Under the pieces are notes generated by a model. It did no database searches and was not told the DNA's origin. It worked only from the letters and a program-made list of their open reading frames with translations. Positions 27,153-36,789 of a stretch of DNA of 64,000 nt are shown here, piece after piece. The first letter of the stretch is position 1. Each line of letters opens with the position of its first letter. A program made the translations under genes and the position numbers. Origin of the DNA: Aphodosoma sp045126975 (GTDB lineage Bacteria; Bacteroidota; Bacteroidia; Bacteroidales; Paludibacteraceae); contig JBGVPL010000001.1 of assembly GCA_045126975.1 (NCBI GenBank), positions 34,521 through 98,520 on the forward strand. The letters are read 5' to 3'.

Positions 27153-29549
27153 TTACTTCTCGATGGCGATTGAGAGGGCATCTGCCATGTTGCGGACGAA
27201 GTGGAATTGGAGGCCATCGAGGTATTCTTGTTGGATTTCGTTCACATCTTTTTGGTTATCAACGCAGAGAATAATCTCTTTGATACCAGCACGTTTGGCT
27301 GCAAGGATTTTCTCTTTTATACCACCCACAGGGAGAAGTTTGCCACGAAGGGTGATTTCGCCAGTCATAGCAAGACGGTTTTTAACCTTACGACCTGTAA
27401 AACTTGAAACCAAAGCAGTGAGGATTGCAATACCAGCCGATGGTCCGTCTTTTGGAATAGCACCTTCTGGCACGTGAATATGCACACTGTGGTTTTCGAG
27501 GTCTTCATCACTGATACCTAATTGCTTGTTGTGAGATTTGATATATTCGAGAGCCAATTGAGCCGACTCTTTCATCACGTCGCCAAGATTACCAGTGAGC
27601 GAGAGTTTACCGCCCTTTTGAGTGTTGATAGACGACTCGATATAGAGAATTTCGCCACCCACTTGAGTCCAAGCCAAGCCTGTAACTACACCGCAATATT
27701 CGCTGATGTCGTACATATCGTGGTCGATGTGCGACACGCCGAGATATTCTTGAAGACTATCAGGCTTGATAGTTGTAGTGAACTCAGGGTCAATAGCGAT
27801 GTTTTTAGCCACTTTGCGCATGATTTTAGCAATAGTGCGGTCGAGTGAGCGGACACCACTTTCGCGAGTGTAGTTGTCGATAATTGCACGTACGGCAGGT
27901 TTAGAGAACTTGAGTTGGTTCTTTTTGATACCGTGAATCTCAAGTTGTTTTGGTATGAGGTGGCGTGTTGCAATTTCGATTTTTTCCTCTGTGATATAGC
28001 CACTAACCTCGATTAGCTCCATACGGTCGAGAAGCGGTTTAGAGATAGTATTGAGGTCGTTGGCAGTGGCGATGAAGAGCACGTTAGACAAGTCGTAGTC
28101 GATATCGAGGAAATTGTCGTGGAACGCATTATTTTGTTCAGGGTCAAGCACTTCGAGAAGTGCAGATGCAGGGTCGCCTTTGAAGTCGGAATTGACTTTG
28201 TCGATTTCGTCGAGCACAAATACAGGGTTAGACGAGCCACATTTATTGAGATTTTGGATAATGCGACCAGGCATAGCACCGATGTAAGTGCGACGGTGAC
28301 CACGGATTTCTGCTTCGTCGTGAAGACCACCGAGCGATACGCGTACGTATTTGCGACCAAGGGTTTCGGCAATAGACTTTCCGAGCGAAGTTTTACCAAC
28401 TCCCGGAGGACCATAGAGGCAGATGATAGGCGATTTGAGGTCGCCTTTTAGTTTGAGCACAGCGAGGTGTTCGATGATGCGGTCTTTGACTTTCTCCATG
28501 CCAAAGTGGTCGCGGTCAAGCACTTTTTGTGCTTTTTTGAGGTCGAAATTGTCTTTAGTAAACTCGTTCCAAGGGAGATTAACGATAGTTTCGACGTAGG
28601 TAAGTTGAACAGAGAAATCAGGAGAGTTAGGGTGCATGCGCTCAAGTTTGCGCACTTCACGCTCAAAAGTTTCACGCACCTTGTCGCTCCATTTTTTAGA
28701 TTTAGCCTTCTCTTTAAGAGCCTGTACGTCTTGACTTGCTGTGTCACCGCCCAACTCCTCTTGAATAGTCTTCATTTGTTGTTGAAGATAGTATTCGCGT
28801 TGTTGCTGGTCGATGTCGAGACGAGCTTTATTTTGGATAGAGGCTTTTATTTCAAGGAGTTGAGATTCTTTTGTGAGAATATCGAGAAGGAGGTAGCCAC
28901 GCTCGGTGAGGTCGTTGAGTTCGAGGAGTTTTACCTTGTCGCTCAACGAGATGCTGAAGTTAGAGCAGATGAAATTGATGAGGCTAACAGGTTTTTCGAT
29001 ATTGCGGATAGCGAAAGTGGCTTCGTCGGGAATTGAATTAGAATTCTTGATTATGCGGATAGCCAACTCTTTGAGAGCTTCGACAAGAGCAGTGAATACT
29101 CGGTCGTCTTGTGCAGGCTCAATCTCATCCATGATATTTATTTTCACGGTATGGAAAGGCGATTCGCTGATCAATTCGGTGGCAGTGGCACGTTTTTTAC
29201 CTTGAAGGATGACAGTTGTAGTGCCATCAGGCATTTCGAGTATGCGCACGATGCGAGCCACCGTACCCATAGGGTAGATGTCTTGCAAAGTAGGATTTTC
29301 GATTTTGGCATTTATTTGTGTACCGACAAAGAGTTCGCCCTCTTTTTGATATACTTCGCGCACCAAACGGAGACTCTTTTTGCGACCTACGGTGATAGGC
29401 ATCACTACTTTAGGAAACAAAATCATATTGCGCAAAGGCAACAACGGGAGAATGTCGTTGTCTTGGCACTCGATTGGCGACTCCTCATCATCAGCAATAA
29501 GCGGAATCATGTCGGCTTGCACTTCGTTGATTTCTTCTGATAAAAACAT
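27153..29549 (-). CDS. lon: ATP-dependent Lon protease
   Basis: 798 residues from the start at 29549 (MFLSEEINEVQ); 18 further in-frame codons upstream derive from repeat sequence and are excluded. It degrades misfolded and regulatory proteins in the cytoplasm. Domains in order: N-terminal substrate-binding domain (LPLLPLRNMILFPKVVMPI), coiled helical region, AAA+ module with Walker A GPPGVGKTSLGKSIA and Walker B FVLDEIDK, and protease domain with the Ser-Lys dyad: S in KDGPSAGIAI and K in GGIKEKILAAKRAG. Leader holds the CTCGCTACTA tail before ATG. Confidence 0.97.
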   Translation of the reverse strand: MFLSEEINEVQADMIPLIADDEESPIECQDNDILPLLPLRNMILFPKVVMPITVGRKKSLRLVREVYQKEGELFVGTQINAKIENPTLQDIYPMGTVARIVRILEMPDGTTTVILQGKKRATATELISESPFHTVKINIMDEIEPAQDDRVFTALVEALKELAIRIIKNSNSIPDEATFAIRNIEKPVSLINFICSNFSISLSDKVKLLELNDLTERGYLLLDILTKESQLLEIKASIQNKARLDIDQQQREYYLQQQMKTIQEELGGDTASQDVQALKEKAKSKKWSDKVRETFEREVRKLERMHPNSPDFSVQLTYVETIVNLPWNEFTKDNFDLKKAQKVLDRDHFGMEKVKDRIIEHLAVLKLKGDLKSPIICLYGPPGVGKTSLGKSIAETLGRKYVRVSLGGLHDEAEIRGHRRTYIGAMPGRIIQNLNKCGSSNPVFVLDEIDKVNSDFKGDPASALLEVLDPEQNNAFHDNFLDIDYDLSNVLFIATANDLNTISKPLLDRMELIEVSGYITEEKIEIATRHLIPKQLEIHGIKKNQLKFSKPAVRAIIDNYTRESGVRSLDRTIAKIMRKVAKNIAIDPEFTTTIKPDSLQEYLGVSHIDHDMYDISEYCGVVTGLAWTQVGGEILYIESSINTQKGGKLSLTGNLGDVMKESAQLALEYIKSHNKQLGISDEDLENHSVHIHVPEGAIPKDGPSAGIAILTALVSSFTGRKVKNRLAMTGEITLRGKLLPVGGIKEKILAAKRAGIKEIILCVDNQKDVNEIQQEYLDGLQFHFVRNMADALSIAIEK

Positions 29550-29562
29550 ATTTTTAGACTTA

Positions 29563-29606
29563 TAGTAGCGAGTTTTTTTGAATGCATAATGCATAATGCA
29601 CAATTA
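29563..29606 (-). repeat. CTCGCTACT tail and TGCATAA words in the lon leader
   Basis: On the minus strand, TGCATTATGCATTATGCATT words are followed by ACTCGCTACTATAAGTCTA immediately before the start codon. Confidence 0.65.
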
Positions 29607-29768
29607 TATTGGCTTCGCTTGTTAATATTTTATTTTGAATATGCCATAATGTCTTGAGTTCTGTGGTTTGTTTTTGATGTTTATTGTGACAATATGGCAC
29701 TATTTGTCTATTTTCGAGACTTTAGAGGTTCGTTTTAGCCTCCACTATATATTATACAATCGGTGTGC

Positions 29769-29776
29769 CAAAAGTA
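29769..29776 (-). promoter_or_regulatory. Candidate promoter -7 box for lon
   Basis: TACTTTTG on the minus strand, about 220 bases before the lon start; no TTG at the ideal distance. Confidence 0.35.
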
Positions 29777-29858
29777 GAGAATGAGGAGTTAGGAATGAGG
29801 AGTTAGAAATTAGTATTTTGGAATTAGGAGTAAGGGAGATTTTTTGAAGAGAGATGTG

Positions 29859-29889
29859 TTGTTTTTTCTTTTTTTTTTTACTATCTTTG
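29859..29889 (+). promoter_or_regulatory. Promoter upstream of the phased repeats and the ATPase gene
   Basis: TTG (29859-29861), 20-base spacer, TATCTTTG (29882-29889). Transcription from here would place the four repeats in a roughly 245-base leader. Confidence 0.6.
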
Positions 29890-30006
29890 TGGTGATTTTT
29901 GGGTTGTGATGTCTTGAGAACTGTGTTTTAGTATTTAATTTGTTGGTTTTTAGTTGGTTGTATATTGTTTTTATGAGGTTCTATAAAGAGTTGTGTCGTT
30001 GGAAAT

Positions 30007-30122
30007 GGCGGATAATGTGAAAAATATAGGTGTTTTTACAACGGATAATGTGAAAAATGAGTATAAATTACGGCGGATAATGTGAAAAAAGTATGTGTTT
30101 TTATGGCGGATAATGTGAAATT
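30007..30122 (+). repeat. Four phased direct repeats, CGGATAATGTGAAA, before the ATPase gene
   Basis: The 14-base core starts at 30009, 30042, 30074 and 30107, giving spacings of 33, 32 and 33 bases, about three helical turns. Spacers are A/T-rich and only loosely alike (TATAGGTGTTTTTACAA against GTATGTGTTTTTATGG). The last copy ends 20 bases before the ATG. The regular spacing suggests binding sites for a multimeric protein on one face of the DNA, or an RNA-level element. Confidence 0.85.
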
Positions 30123-30142
30123 AGATTAAAAATAGTTGTAAT

Positions 30143-31480
30143 ATGGCAGAGAAAATGAAGAGAAAAGTGGATTTGTATCTTAACGCTTGGAAAGAGAATA
30201 AAGACAGAAAGCCACTGATAATAAAAGGAGCTCGGCAGATAGGAAAAACACACTCTATAGAGCAGTTTGCATATAGTAATTATAAATGTGTGGTAGAAAT
30301 AAATTTTGTTGAGCAAGAACAGTATAAAAGTATTTTTGACCAAGGATTCGAGGTTGATGTAATTGTTAAAAATATATCATTGTTGAATCCTGAGTTAGAG
30401 GTTATTCCAAATCAGACACTATTTTTCTTTGATGAGTTGCAAGCTTGTCCTAATTGTGCGACATCGTTAAAGTTTTTTAAATTGGATGGTCGTTATGATG
30501 TTATTTGTTCTGGCTCGTTGATGGGAATAAATTATAAGGAAATAGAGTCGAATAGTGTGGGGTATAAAGAAGACTATGAAATGTATTCGATGGATTTTGA
30601 GGAGTTTTTGTGGGCAAAAGGTTATTCAGATGATTTTATCGAAGAGTTGTATCAGCACATGCGTGATGTAAAGCCTTTTTCGCAATTGCAAATGGATGTC
30701 CTTTATGAATTATTTCGAGATTATGTTGTAGTAGGAGGTATGCCAGAAGTAGTAAAAACATATATTTCGAATAAAAATTTTAGTGGTGTATTGTCAATAC
30801 AGCGTCAGTTATTGCTTGATTATGAAGAAGATATTACTAAATATGTAGAAGGATTAGATAAGGCAAAAGTTAAGTCTGTATATAGTCATATATCTGCCTT
30901 TTTGGCAAAAGAAAATAAGCGTTTTCAGGTAACAAAAATAGGGCGTAATGCACGAAATCGTGATTATGTAGGTTGTGTTGAGTGGTTGGCAGATGCTGGA
31001 ATTATAAATGTTTGTTATTGTTTGAATTATCCTGAATTGCCATTAAAGGGGAATTACGATCCTAAGTTGTATAAAATATATTTTCAAGATACAGGATTGT
31101 TGATTGCTTCGTTGGATGATGAAGCTCAAGAAGATTTGCGTAGGAACAAGAATTTAGGCACTTATAAGGGGGCTATTTATGAGAATATTGTTGGTGATAT
31201 GCTTGTAAAACAGGGTTATAATCTTTATTATTACAATAGCGATAAACCATCTCTTGAAATGGATTTTTTTGTGAGAGATTATAACTCGCTTATACCTGTT
31301 GAAGTTAAGGCAAAAGACAATGCGACTGCATCGCTTAATACCCTTATAAAATCAGATGCTTATCCTGATGTAAAATATGGAATAAAATTCTGTTATAAAA
31401 ATATAGGTTTTGATGGTAAATTTTATACATTCCCTTATTTTTTGACATTCTTATTGAAAAGGTTTTTGTTAGAACATTAG
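30143..31480 (+). CDS. AAA ATPase with DUF4143-type C-terminal domain
   Basis: 445 residues. Walker A GARQIGKTHS (about residues 30-39), Walker B LFFFDELQACP (about 90-100), then a winged-helix-like centre (VTKIGRNARNRDYVGCVEWL) and a DUF4143 region with SLEMDFFVRDY...PVEVKA, a D...ExK arrangement like restriction-type nucleases. These proteins are common accessory genes in Bacteroidota, proposed to act in DNA-related or toxin/defence functions, but no biochemical role is settled. It stands alone behind the four phased repeats. Confidence 0.85.
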   Translation: MAEKMKRKVDLYLNAWKENKDRKPLIIKGARQIGKTHSIEQFAYSNYKCVVEINFVEQEQYKSIFDQGFEVDVIVKNISLLNPELEVIPNQTLFFFDELQACPNCATSLKFFKLDGRYDVICSGSLMGINYKEIESNSVGYKEDYEMYSMDFEEFLWAKGYSDDFIEELYQHMRDVKPFSQLQMDVLYELFRDYVVVGGMPEVVKTYISNKNFSGVLSIQRQLLLDYEEDITKYVEGLDKAKVKSVYSHISAFLAKENKRFQVTKIGRNARNRDYVGCVEWLADAGIINVCYCLNYPELPLKGNYDPKLYKIYFQDTGLLIASLDDEAQEDLRRNKNLGTYKGAIYENIVGDMLVKQGYNLYYYNSDKPSLEMDFFVRDYNSLIPVEVKAKDNATASLNTLIKSDAYPDVKYGIKFCYKNIGFDGKFYTFPYFLTFLLKRFLLEH

Positions 31481-31526
31481 GAATTTTAGGGGGAGGATAA
31501 GCAATGTGAGTTGAATAGGAATTATA

Positions 31527-31567
31527 AAAAAATCCTGCATCATTTGGGGGTGATGCAGGATTTTTTA
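31527..31567. terminator. Bidirectional terminator
   Basis: AAATCCTGCATCA pairs with TGATGCAGGATTT around a GGGGG-containing loop; A and T runs at the ends serve both the ATPase gene and the lipoprotein gene. Confidence 0.88.
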
Positions 31568-31577
31568 TGAATTATTT

Positions 31578-32126
31578 TTATTTAAAGAGATTTAACAAAT
31601 CTCTTTCGAATTTACCTGTAGGCTCACATTGTATAGCCGTATATGGAGTTAAGTGTTTTTGAAAGAAATTATCAATATATTCTAATTGATATTCTCCTGA
31701 TATATTTGAAATATTCACACTTATGTAAGTTTTATTATCTTCAGTTTCTCTAACTCTAACATTAAAACTGCATGTTACTTTGTGATTTACTCCTTTTTTT
31801 GTATAAGGGAATGCAAACCAAGCATTAGGTTTAGTTAAATCTCCATATTCATCTTCTGCAGCGCATAATGGATATTTAATTGTTATATTTGAAGCTACAA
31901 TAATACCACTTTCTTTTTCAAGTGTAGCAATTGGAATACTCTGTTCTGCGAAAAAATCAATAACTTTATTCCATACCTCATTAAAAGCAGATGAAGTTGT
32001 TATTGATGTTTTATTAATTGTATAATTACCTCTTAATATAGGCTGTGAACTTCCACAGGAAGATGCAATTATTACACAAAATGTAGCACAAATGGCTGTG
32101 ATTGAAAAGAGTTTGAAATTTTTCAT
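31578..32126 (-). CDS. Lipoprotein of unknown function
   Basis: 182 residues from 32126, chosen because MKNFKLFSITAICATFCVIIASSC is a lipoprotein signal with the cysteine at residue 24; upstream in-frame codons run into the structured-RNA region. The body (FNEVWNKVIDFFAEQSIPIATLEKESGIIVAS) resembles BamC/DUF-type small periplasmic folds with paired strands. No named family assigned. Confidence 0.75.
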   Translation of the reverse strand: MKNFKLFSITAICATFCVIIASSCGSSQPILRGNYTINKTSITTSSAFNEVWNKVIDFFAEQSIPIATLEKESGIIVASNITIKYPLCAAEDEYGDLTKPNAWFAFPYTKKGVNHKVTCSFNVRVRETEDNKTYISVNISNISGEYQLEYIDNFFQKHLTPYTAIQCEPTGKFERDLLNLFK

Positions 32127-32228
32127 AATAAAAAAAAGTTTTATAAAGTTGTTTTGCAATATTGCCGAGAGGGAGATGACGGCTGCGCTAACTTTATCAA
32201 ACTTTTTTGTGTTAGGTGAGTAGTGGGT

Positions 32229-32418
32229 ATAAAAAAAGCGCAACTTCGTCATACGCCTCTAGGCTCACCACAAGCCCCACATACCTATGAGAAGTCGCGC
32301 GGATGACCGCGTAACTATCCCAATGATATGTGTTAAATAAAGCTCAATTGCGGATGAGGTGGTGATTCAGAGGCGATTGCGCTTTACTATAATGTTTGAT
32401 GTACGGATGAAACGTAAC
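32229..32418 (-). ncRNA. Structured RNA of about 190 bases, 6S-like rod
   Basis: Minus strand. A consensus promoter (32426-32456) points into it and no ORF fits. AAAGCGCAA (32377-32385) closes with TTGCGCTTT (32235-32243), which runs into seven T. Inside, CGCCTCT/AGAGGCG and TCACC/GGTGA stems continue the rod, then an open region, then CACATA/TATGTG and a terminal CGCGG-TCAT-CCGCG hairpin. A long rod with a central bubble is the 6S RNA architecture. SRP, tmRNA and RNase P signatures are absent. Identity as 6S is inferred. Confidence 0.55.
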
Positions 32419-32425
32419 ATCGGTG

Positions 32426-32456
32426 CAAAGGTAGTATATTTTTTTGATATGGGCAA
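32426..32456 (-). promoter_or_regulatory. Promoter of the structured RNA
   Basis: TTG (32454-32456), 20-base spacer, TACCTTTG (32426-32433) on the minus strand. Confidence 0.8.
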
Positions 32457-32488
32457 GGTTTTGTAAGAAAAGATTGAGGTAAAAAAAT

Positions 32489-32528
32489 AAGAAGGCTATG
32501 TGAAAATTTTACACAGCCTTCTTTTATT
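32489..32528 (-). terminator. Terminator of fmt
   Basis: GAAGGCTATGTG pairs with CACAGCCTTC with one bulged A; A/T runs flank it. Confidence 0.8.
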
Positions 32529-32543
32529 TTTTTATGTTGATTA

Positions 32544-33488
32544 TTATAATGTATGTATAGTGTATTGAGTGAGGTCGGTGCCTCGCATGAGGTCGGCGGC
32601 TGGCATGCGTTTTTTGCCTGCGAGTTGTACTTGGTCGAGGTGAATGTAGCCGTCTTGTACTGCTACTTTCAATACTTTTTTGCCGTCGCAAACGAGTGTG
32701 TTAGCAGGGTGGGTTGGGGAGCAGAGCTCTTTGCTGACTTCGTAGATTTTCATATTTGTGGTATTGCCTTCGGCGTCAGCGAGTTCGATCCATGCAGCTG
32801 GATAAGGAGCAAGACCTCGAACGAGGTTGCGTACGGATTCGGCTGTGGTGTTGAAATTGATTCGGCAAGTGTCTTTGAAGATTTTTGGCGCAGGTTTTAG
32901 TTCGCCTTCAGGTTGAGGAATTGATGCTACATTGCCAGATTCGATTTGGTTGACAGTTTGGAGTACGAGGTCGGAGCCGAGGTACATTAGTTTATCGTGG
33001 ACTATGCCAGCATTGTCGTCAGGGGCAATGTCGATTTTTTGTTGCATGATGATGTTGCCGGTGTCGATTTCGTGTTGAAGGAAGAAGGTTGTTATGCCTG
33101 TTTCGGTTTCGCCATTGATGACTGCCCAGTTGATTGGGGCTGCTCCGCGATATTGAGGTAGGAGTGAGGCGTGGAGATTGAATGTGCCGAGTGGTGGCAT
33201 GTTCCATACGATTTCGGGTAGCATGCGGAAGGCTACGACGATTTGGAGGTCGGCTTGATATGAGCGAAGTTCTTCAACGAACTCTGGGTCTTTGAGGTTG
33301 ACTGGTTGAAGGATAGGTAGGTTGACCGAGAGTGCGTATTCTTTGACTGGTGAGAATTGGATTTTGTGGCCACGACCGGCTGGTTTGTCGGGCATAGTGA
33401 CAACGGCAACGATGTTTTTACCTGCTTCGACTAAGCGGCGTAGAGGTTCTACGGCGAAGTCGGGGGTTCCCATGTAGATTATTTTCAT
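32544..33488 (-). CDS. fmt: Methionyl-tRNA formyltransferase
   Basis: 314 residues. It formylates initiator Met-tRNA with 10-formyl-THF. N-terminal MKIIYMGTPDFAVEPLRRL, the catalytic-loop sequences FNLHASLLPQYRGAAPINWAVINGE and the following GITTFFLQHEIDTGNI are diagnostic; a C-terminal OB-like domain follows. Its leader carries CTCGCTACTCGCTACT words (33497-33527). Confidence 0.96.
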   Translation of the reverse strand: MKIIYMGTPDFAVEPLRRLVEAGKNIVAVVTMPDKPAGRGHKIQFSPVKEYALSVNLPILQPVNLKDPEFVEELRSYQADLQIVVAFRMLPEIVWNMPPLGTFNLHASLLPQYRGAAPINWAVINGETETGITTFFLQHEIDTGNIIMQQKIDIAPDDNAGIVHDKLMYLGSDLVLQTVNQIESGNVASIPQPEGELKPAPKIFKDTCRINFNTTAESVRNLVRGLAPYPAAWIELADAEGNTTNMKIYEVSKELCSPTHPANTLVCDGKKVLKVAVQDGYIHLDQVQLAGKKRMPAADLMRGTDLTQYTIHTL

Positions 33489-33496
33489 ATTTTAGC

Positions 33497-33580
33497 ATTT
33501 TAGTAACGAGTAGCGAGTAGCGAGACTTTTGATACTCGGCTTCGCCTCGTTATTTTTTATAGATTTTAGTAGCGAGAAGT
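33497..33580 (-). repeat. CTCGCTACT word repeats in the fmt leader
   Basis: Minus-strand CTCGCTACTCGCTACTCGTT at 33507-33527 ends 19 bases from the fmt ATG; a further decayed copy (CTCACTTCTCGCTACT) lies at 33560-33580. Confidence 0.75.
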
Positions 33581-33694
33581 GAGACATACTCGCTTTGTTC
33601 GTTTTATTTTTTTTGAACGTAAATTCTCGCTAATTATCCATAAATTAAGAATAAGTTTTTGATTAATTTATGGTAATTTGTGTTTGAAAGAAAG

Positions 33695-34627
<933 letters not shown>

Positions 34628-34683
34628 ATTTCGAATAATTTGAAATTTGAAATTTGAAATTTGAAAGTTGTTTGTGTTGTATT

Positions 34684-34713
34684 TTGTAGTGTGAATTTTT
34701 TTTTGTACTTTTG
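34684..34713 (+). promoter_or_regulatory. Promoter of pdxJ
   Basis: TTG (34684-34686), 19-base spacer, TACTTTTG (34706-34713). Confidence 0.7.
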
Positions 34714-34741
34714 TGGTCAATTTGAGAAGACCCATTAAGCG

Positions 34742-34749
34742 CAAAGTTA
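34742..34749 (-). promoter_or_regulatory. Promoter -7 box of nadK
   Basis: TAACTTTG on the minus strand. It lies to the right of the pdxJ promoter, so the two divergent transcripts would overlap by about 15 bases at their 5' ends. Confidence 0.6.
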
Positions 34750-34775
34750 CAAATAAAATTTGATATATAAAAACT

Positions 34776-35489
34776 ATGACACAACTAAGTGTAAACGTAA
34801 ATAAAATAGCAACGATACGTAATGCTCGAGGAGGTAATAATCCAGATGTATTGAAGGTAGCGTTGGATTGTGAGAAGTTTGGTGCTCAGGGAATTACGGT
34901 GCATCCACGACCAGATGAACGTCATATTACAGGACAAGATGTTTTGGATTTAAAGCCTGCCTTGACAACAGAATTTAATATAGAGGGTAACCCAGATGAG
35001 AGGTTTATTGACTTGGTTAGCAGAGTGAAACCAGCACAGGTTACGTTGGTGCCAGATGCTCCAGGAGTGTTGACTTCGAATGCAGGATGGGATTGTATTG
35101 CGAATTTTGAGCATTTGAAAGGGCTTGTTGATTTGTTTAAGGCGCAAGGTATCAGAGTTTCGATATTCGTTGGTACTGATATAGAAAATATTAAGGCTGC
35201 GGCTCGTACGGGGGCAGATAGAATAGAACTTTATACTGAGCCATACGCAGCGCAATATCATCAAGACAGAGAGGCGGCAGTGGCTCCATACGTGCATGCG
35301 GCAGTTGCGGCTCACGAATTGGGCTTGGGTATCAATGCGGGTCATGACTTGGATTTGCATAACTTGGCTTATTTTCATGAGTGTGTACCATTCCTCGATG
35401 AAGTTTCGATTGGTCATGCGTTGATTTGCGATGCGCTTTATCTTGGTTTGGAAGAGACGATAAAGAGGTATTTGGAGTGCTTGAAATAG
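34776..35489 (+). CDS. pdxJ: Pyridoxine 5'-phosphate synthase
   Basis: 237 residues. It condenses 1-deoxyxylulose 5-phosphate with aminoacetone phosphate to pyridoxine phosphate. VNVNKIATIRNARGGNNPD, HPRPDERHI, FNIEGNP and the GINAGHDLDLHNL loop are PdxJ signatures. pdxB of the same DXP-dependent vitamin B6 route is 6 kb downstream. Confidence 0.96.
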   Translation: MTQLSVNVNKIATIRNARGGNNPDVLKVALDCEKFGAQGITVHPRPDERHITGQDVLDLKPALTTEFNIEGNPDERFIDLVSRVKPAQVTLVPDAPGVLTSNAGWDCIANFEHLKGLVDLFKAQGIRVSIFVGTDIENIKAAARTGADRIELYTEPYAAQYHQDREAAVAPYVHAAVAAHELGLGINAGHDLDLHNLAYFHECVPFLDEVSIGHALICDALYLGLEETIKRYLECLK

Positions 35490-35551
35490 ATTACAGATTA
35501 TAGATAACAGATTACAGATAATAGATTTTAAATTTTCAACTTTATAAAATT

Positions 35552-36268
35552 ATGTTACTTTTACAAGAAACACAAATGGTAGCAACAATGGCTGCCGACA
35601 CATTGAATGCTATGGCTCCAGTGGTTGAAGAGCCAGCAAAACTTAACTTTTTTGAGATGTGCCTCAAAGGCGGTTGGATTATGATTCCGCTTGCGTTGAT
35701 GCTCATTTTTGCTATTTATATTTTTATTGAACGTTTGATTGTTACGCGTCAGGCTTCGAAAGAGGACGCTACGTTTATGAATCGTATTAAAGATTATATT
35801 TATGATGGTAAACTTGATGCAGCATTGAAACTTTGTCGTGATACAAAATCGCCTTCGGCACGTATGATTGAAAAAGGTATCTCTCGTCTTGGTCGTCCGA
35901 TGTCGGATGTGTTGGTGGCAATCGAAAATGTTGGTAATATTGAAATTGCAAAACTTGAAAAAGGACTTTCGTTGTTGGCTACTATCTCGGGTGGAGCTCC
36001 GATGTTAGGTTTCTTGGGTACTGTGATGGGTATGGTGCAAGCTTTCTTCGAAATGGAACAAGCTGGTGGTAACACAATCAACCTTAGTCAGTTGTCTGGT
36101 GGTATTTATACAGCAATGGTTACTACAGTAGCAGGTCTTATTGTGGGTGTATGTGCTTATTTTGCATATAATTATCTTGTAGGTCGCGTGAACGAAGTGA
36201 TGCGTCGTCTTGAAATGCGTAGCATGGAATTCCTCGATTTGCTAAATGAACCAGCAGCAGTTAAATAA
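35552..36268 (+). CDS. MotA/TolQ/ExbB-type proton channel protein
   Basis: 238 residues with three membrane segments: GGWIMIPLALMLIFAIYIFI, then a pair at residues about 140-205 around ATISGGAPMLGFLGTVMGMVQAF (conserved T and G residues) and YTAMVTTVAGLIVGVCAY. With the ExbD- and TonB-like genes immediately after, it forms an energising complex in the inner membrane for outer-membrane transport. Confidence 0.92.
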   Translation: MLLLQETQMVATMAADTLNAMAPVVEEPAKLNFFEMCLKGGWIMIPLALMLIFAIYIFIERLIVTRQASKEDATFMNRIKDYIYDGKLDAALKLCRDTKSPSARMIEKGISRLGRPMSDVLVAIENVGNIEIAKLEKGLSLLATISGGAPMLGFLGTVMGMVQAFFEMEQAGGNTINLSQLSGGIYTAMVTTVAGLIVGVCAYFAYNYLVGRVNEVMRRLEMRSMEFLDLLNEPAAVK

Positions 36269-36372
36269 TTCATAATTCACAATTCATAATTCATAATTAA
36301 CCATTCGGTGTTAATTTTATGATTATGAACTAAAAATTATGAATTATGCATTATGCATTATGAATTGAAAAA
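36268..36372 (+). repeat. CATAATT and TGCATTA words before exbD
   Basis: Five CATAATT/CACAATT units (36268-36300) and TATGCATTATGCATTATGAA (36342-36362), ending ten or so bases before the ExbD start. Confidence 0.7.
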
Positions 36373-36375
36373 GTT

Positions 36376-36789
36376 ATGGCTTTAAAGAAATCAAACAAAA
36401 TAGATGCTTCATTTTCGATGTCGTCGATGACTGACATTATATTCTTGTTGTTGTTATTCTTTATGATAGCATCGACAATGTCGGCTCCAAACGATATGAA
36501 AGTGAATTTGCCTCAATCGTCGGCAAAGACCGCAACAAAGGCAAATATTGTGAAAATAGGTATCACTGCAGAGGGCGAATATAGTATTGCAGATAATGGT
36601 TCAGAACCACGTGCTGTGCATTTTGAAGAAATTGAACCATATCTTCAAACAGTGTATGTGGCAGATTCTACTACATACGTGGCATTGCATGCAGATGAAT
36701 TGGTGCCTTATCGTGAAATTGTGAAAATACTTGATATAGCTAACGAAAATCGCCTTAAATTGGTGATAGCTACAAAAGTTAAGGAATAA
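36376..36789 (+). CDS. ExbD/TolR-type protein
   Basis: 137 residues. One N-terminal membrane helix (SSMTDIIFLLLLFFMIASTM) carrying the conserved aspartate of SMTDI used in proton translocation, then a periplasmic domain with IKVG-like strands. Its stop overlaps the next start as TAATG. Confidence 0.92.
   Translation: MALKKSNKIDASFSMSSMTDIIFLLLLFFMIASTMSAPNDMKVNLPQSSAKTATKANIVKIGITAEGEYSIADNGSEPRAVHFEEIEPYLQTVYVADSTTYVALHADELVPYREIVKILDIANENRLKLVIATKVKE

Noticed and set aside
30007..30122. A CRISPR array
   Set aside because: Repeat core is about 14-16 bases with 16-19-base spacers that resemble each other, and no cas genes are present.
32127..32252. N-terminal 42 residues of the 31578 lipoprotein in the longest reading
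   Set aside because: They precede a clean lipoprotein signal and reach into the 3' end of the structured RNA.
34628..34744. N-terminal 39 residues of nadK in the longest reading
   Set aside because: Written by CAAATTT leader words; NadK relatives begin at MRI-type starts.
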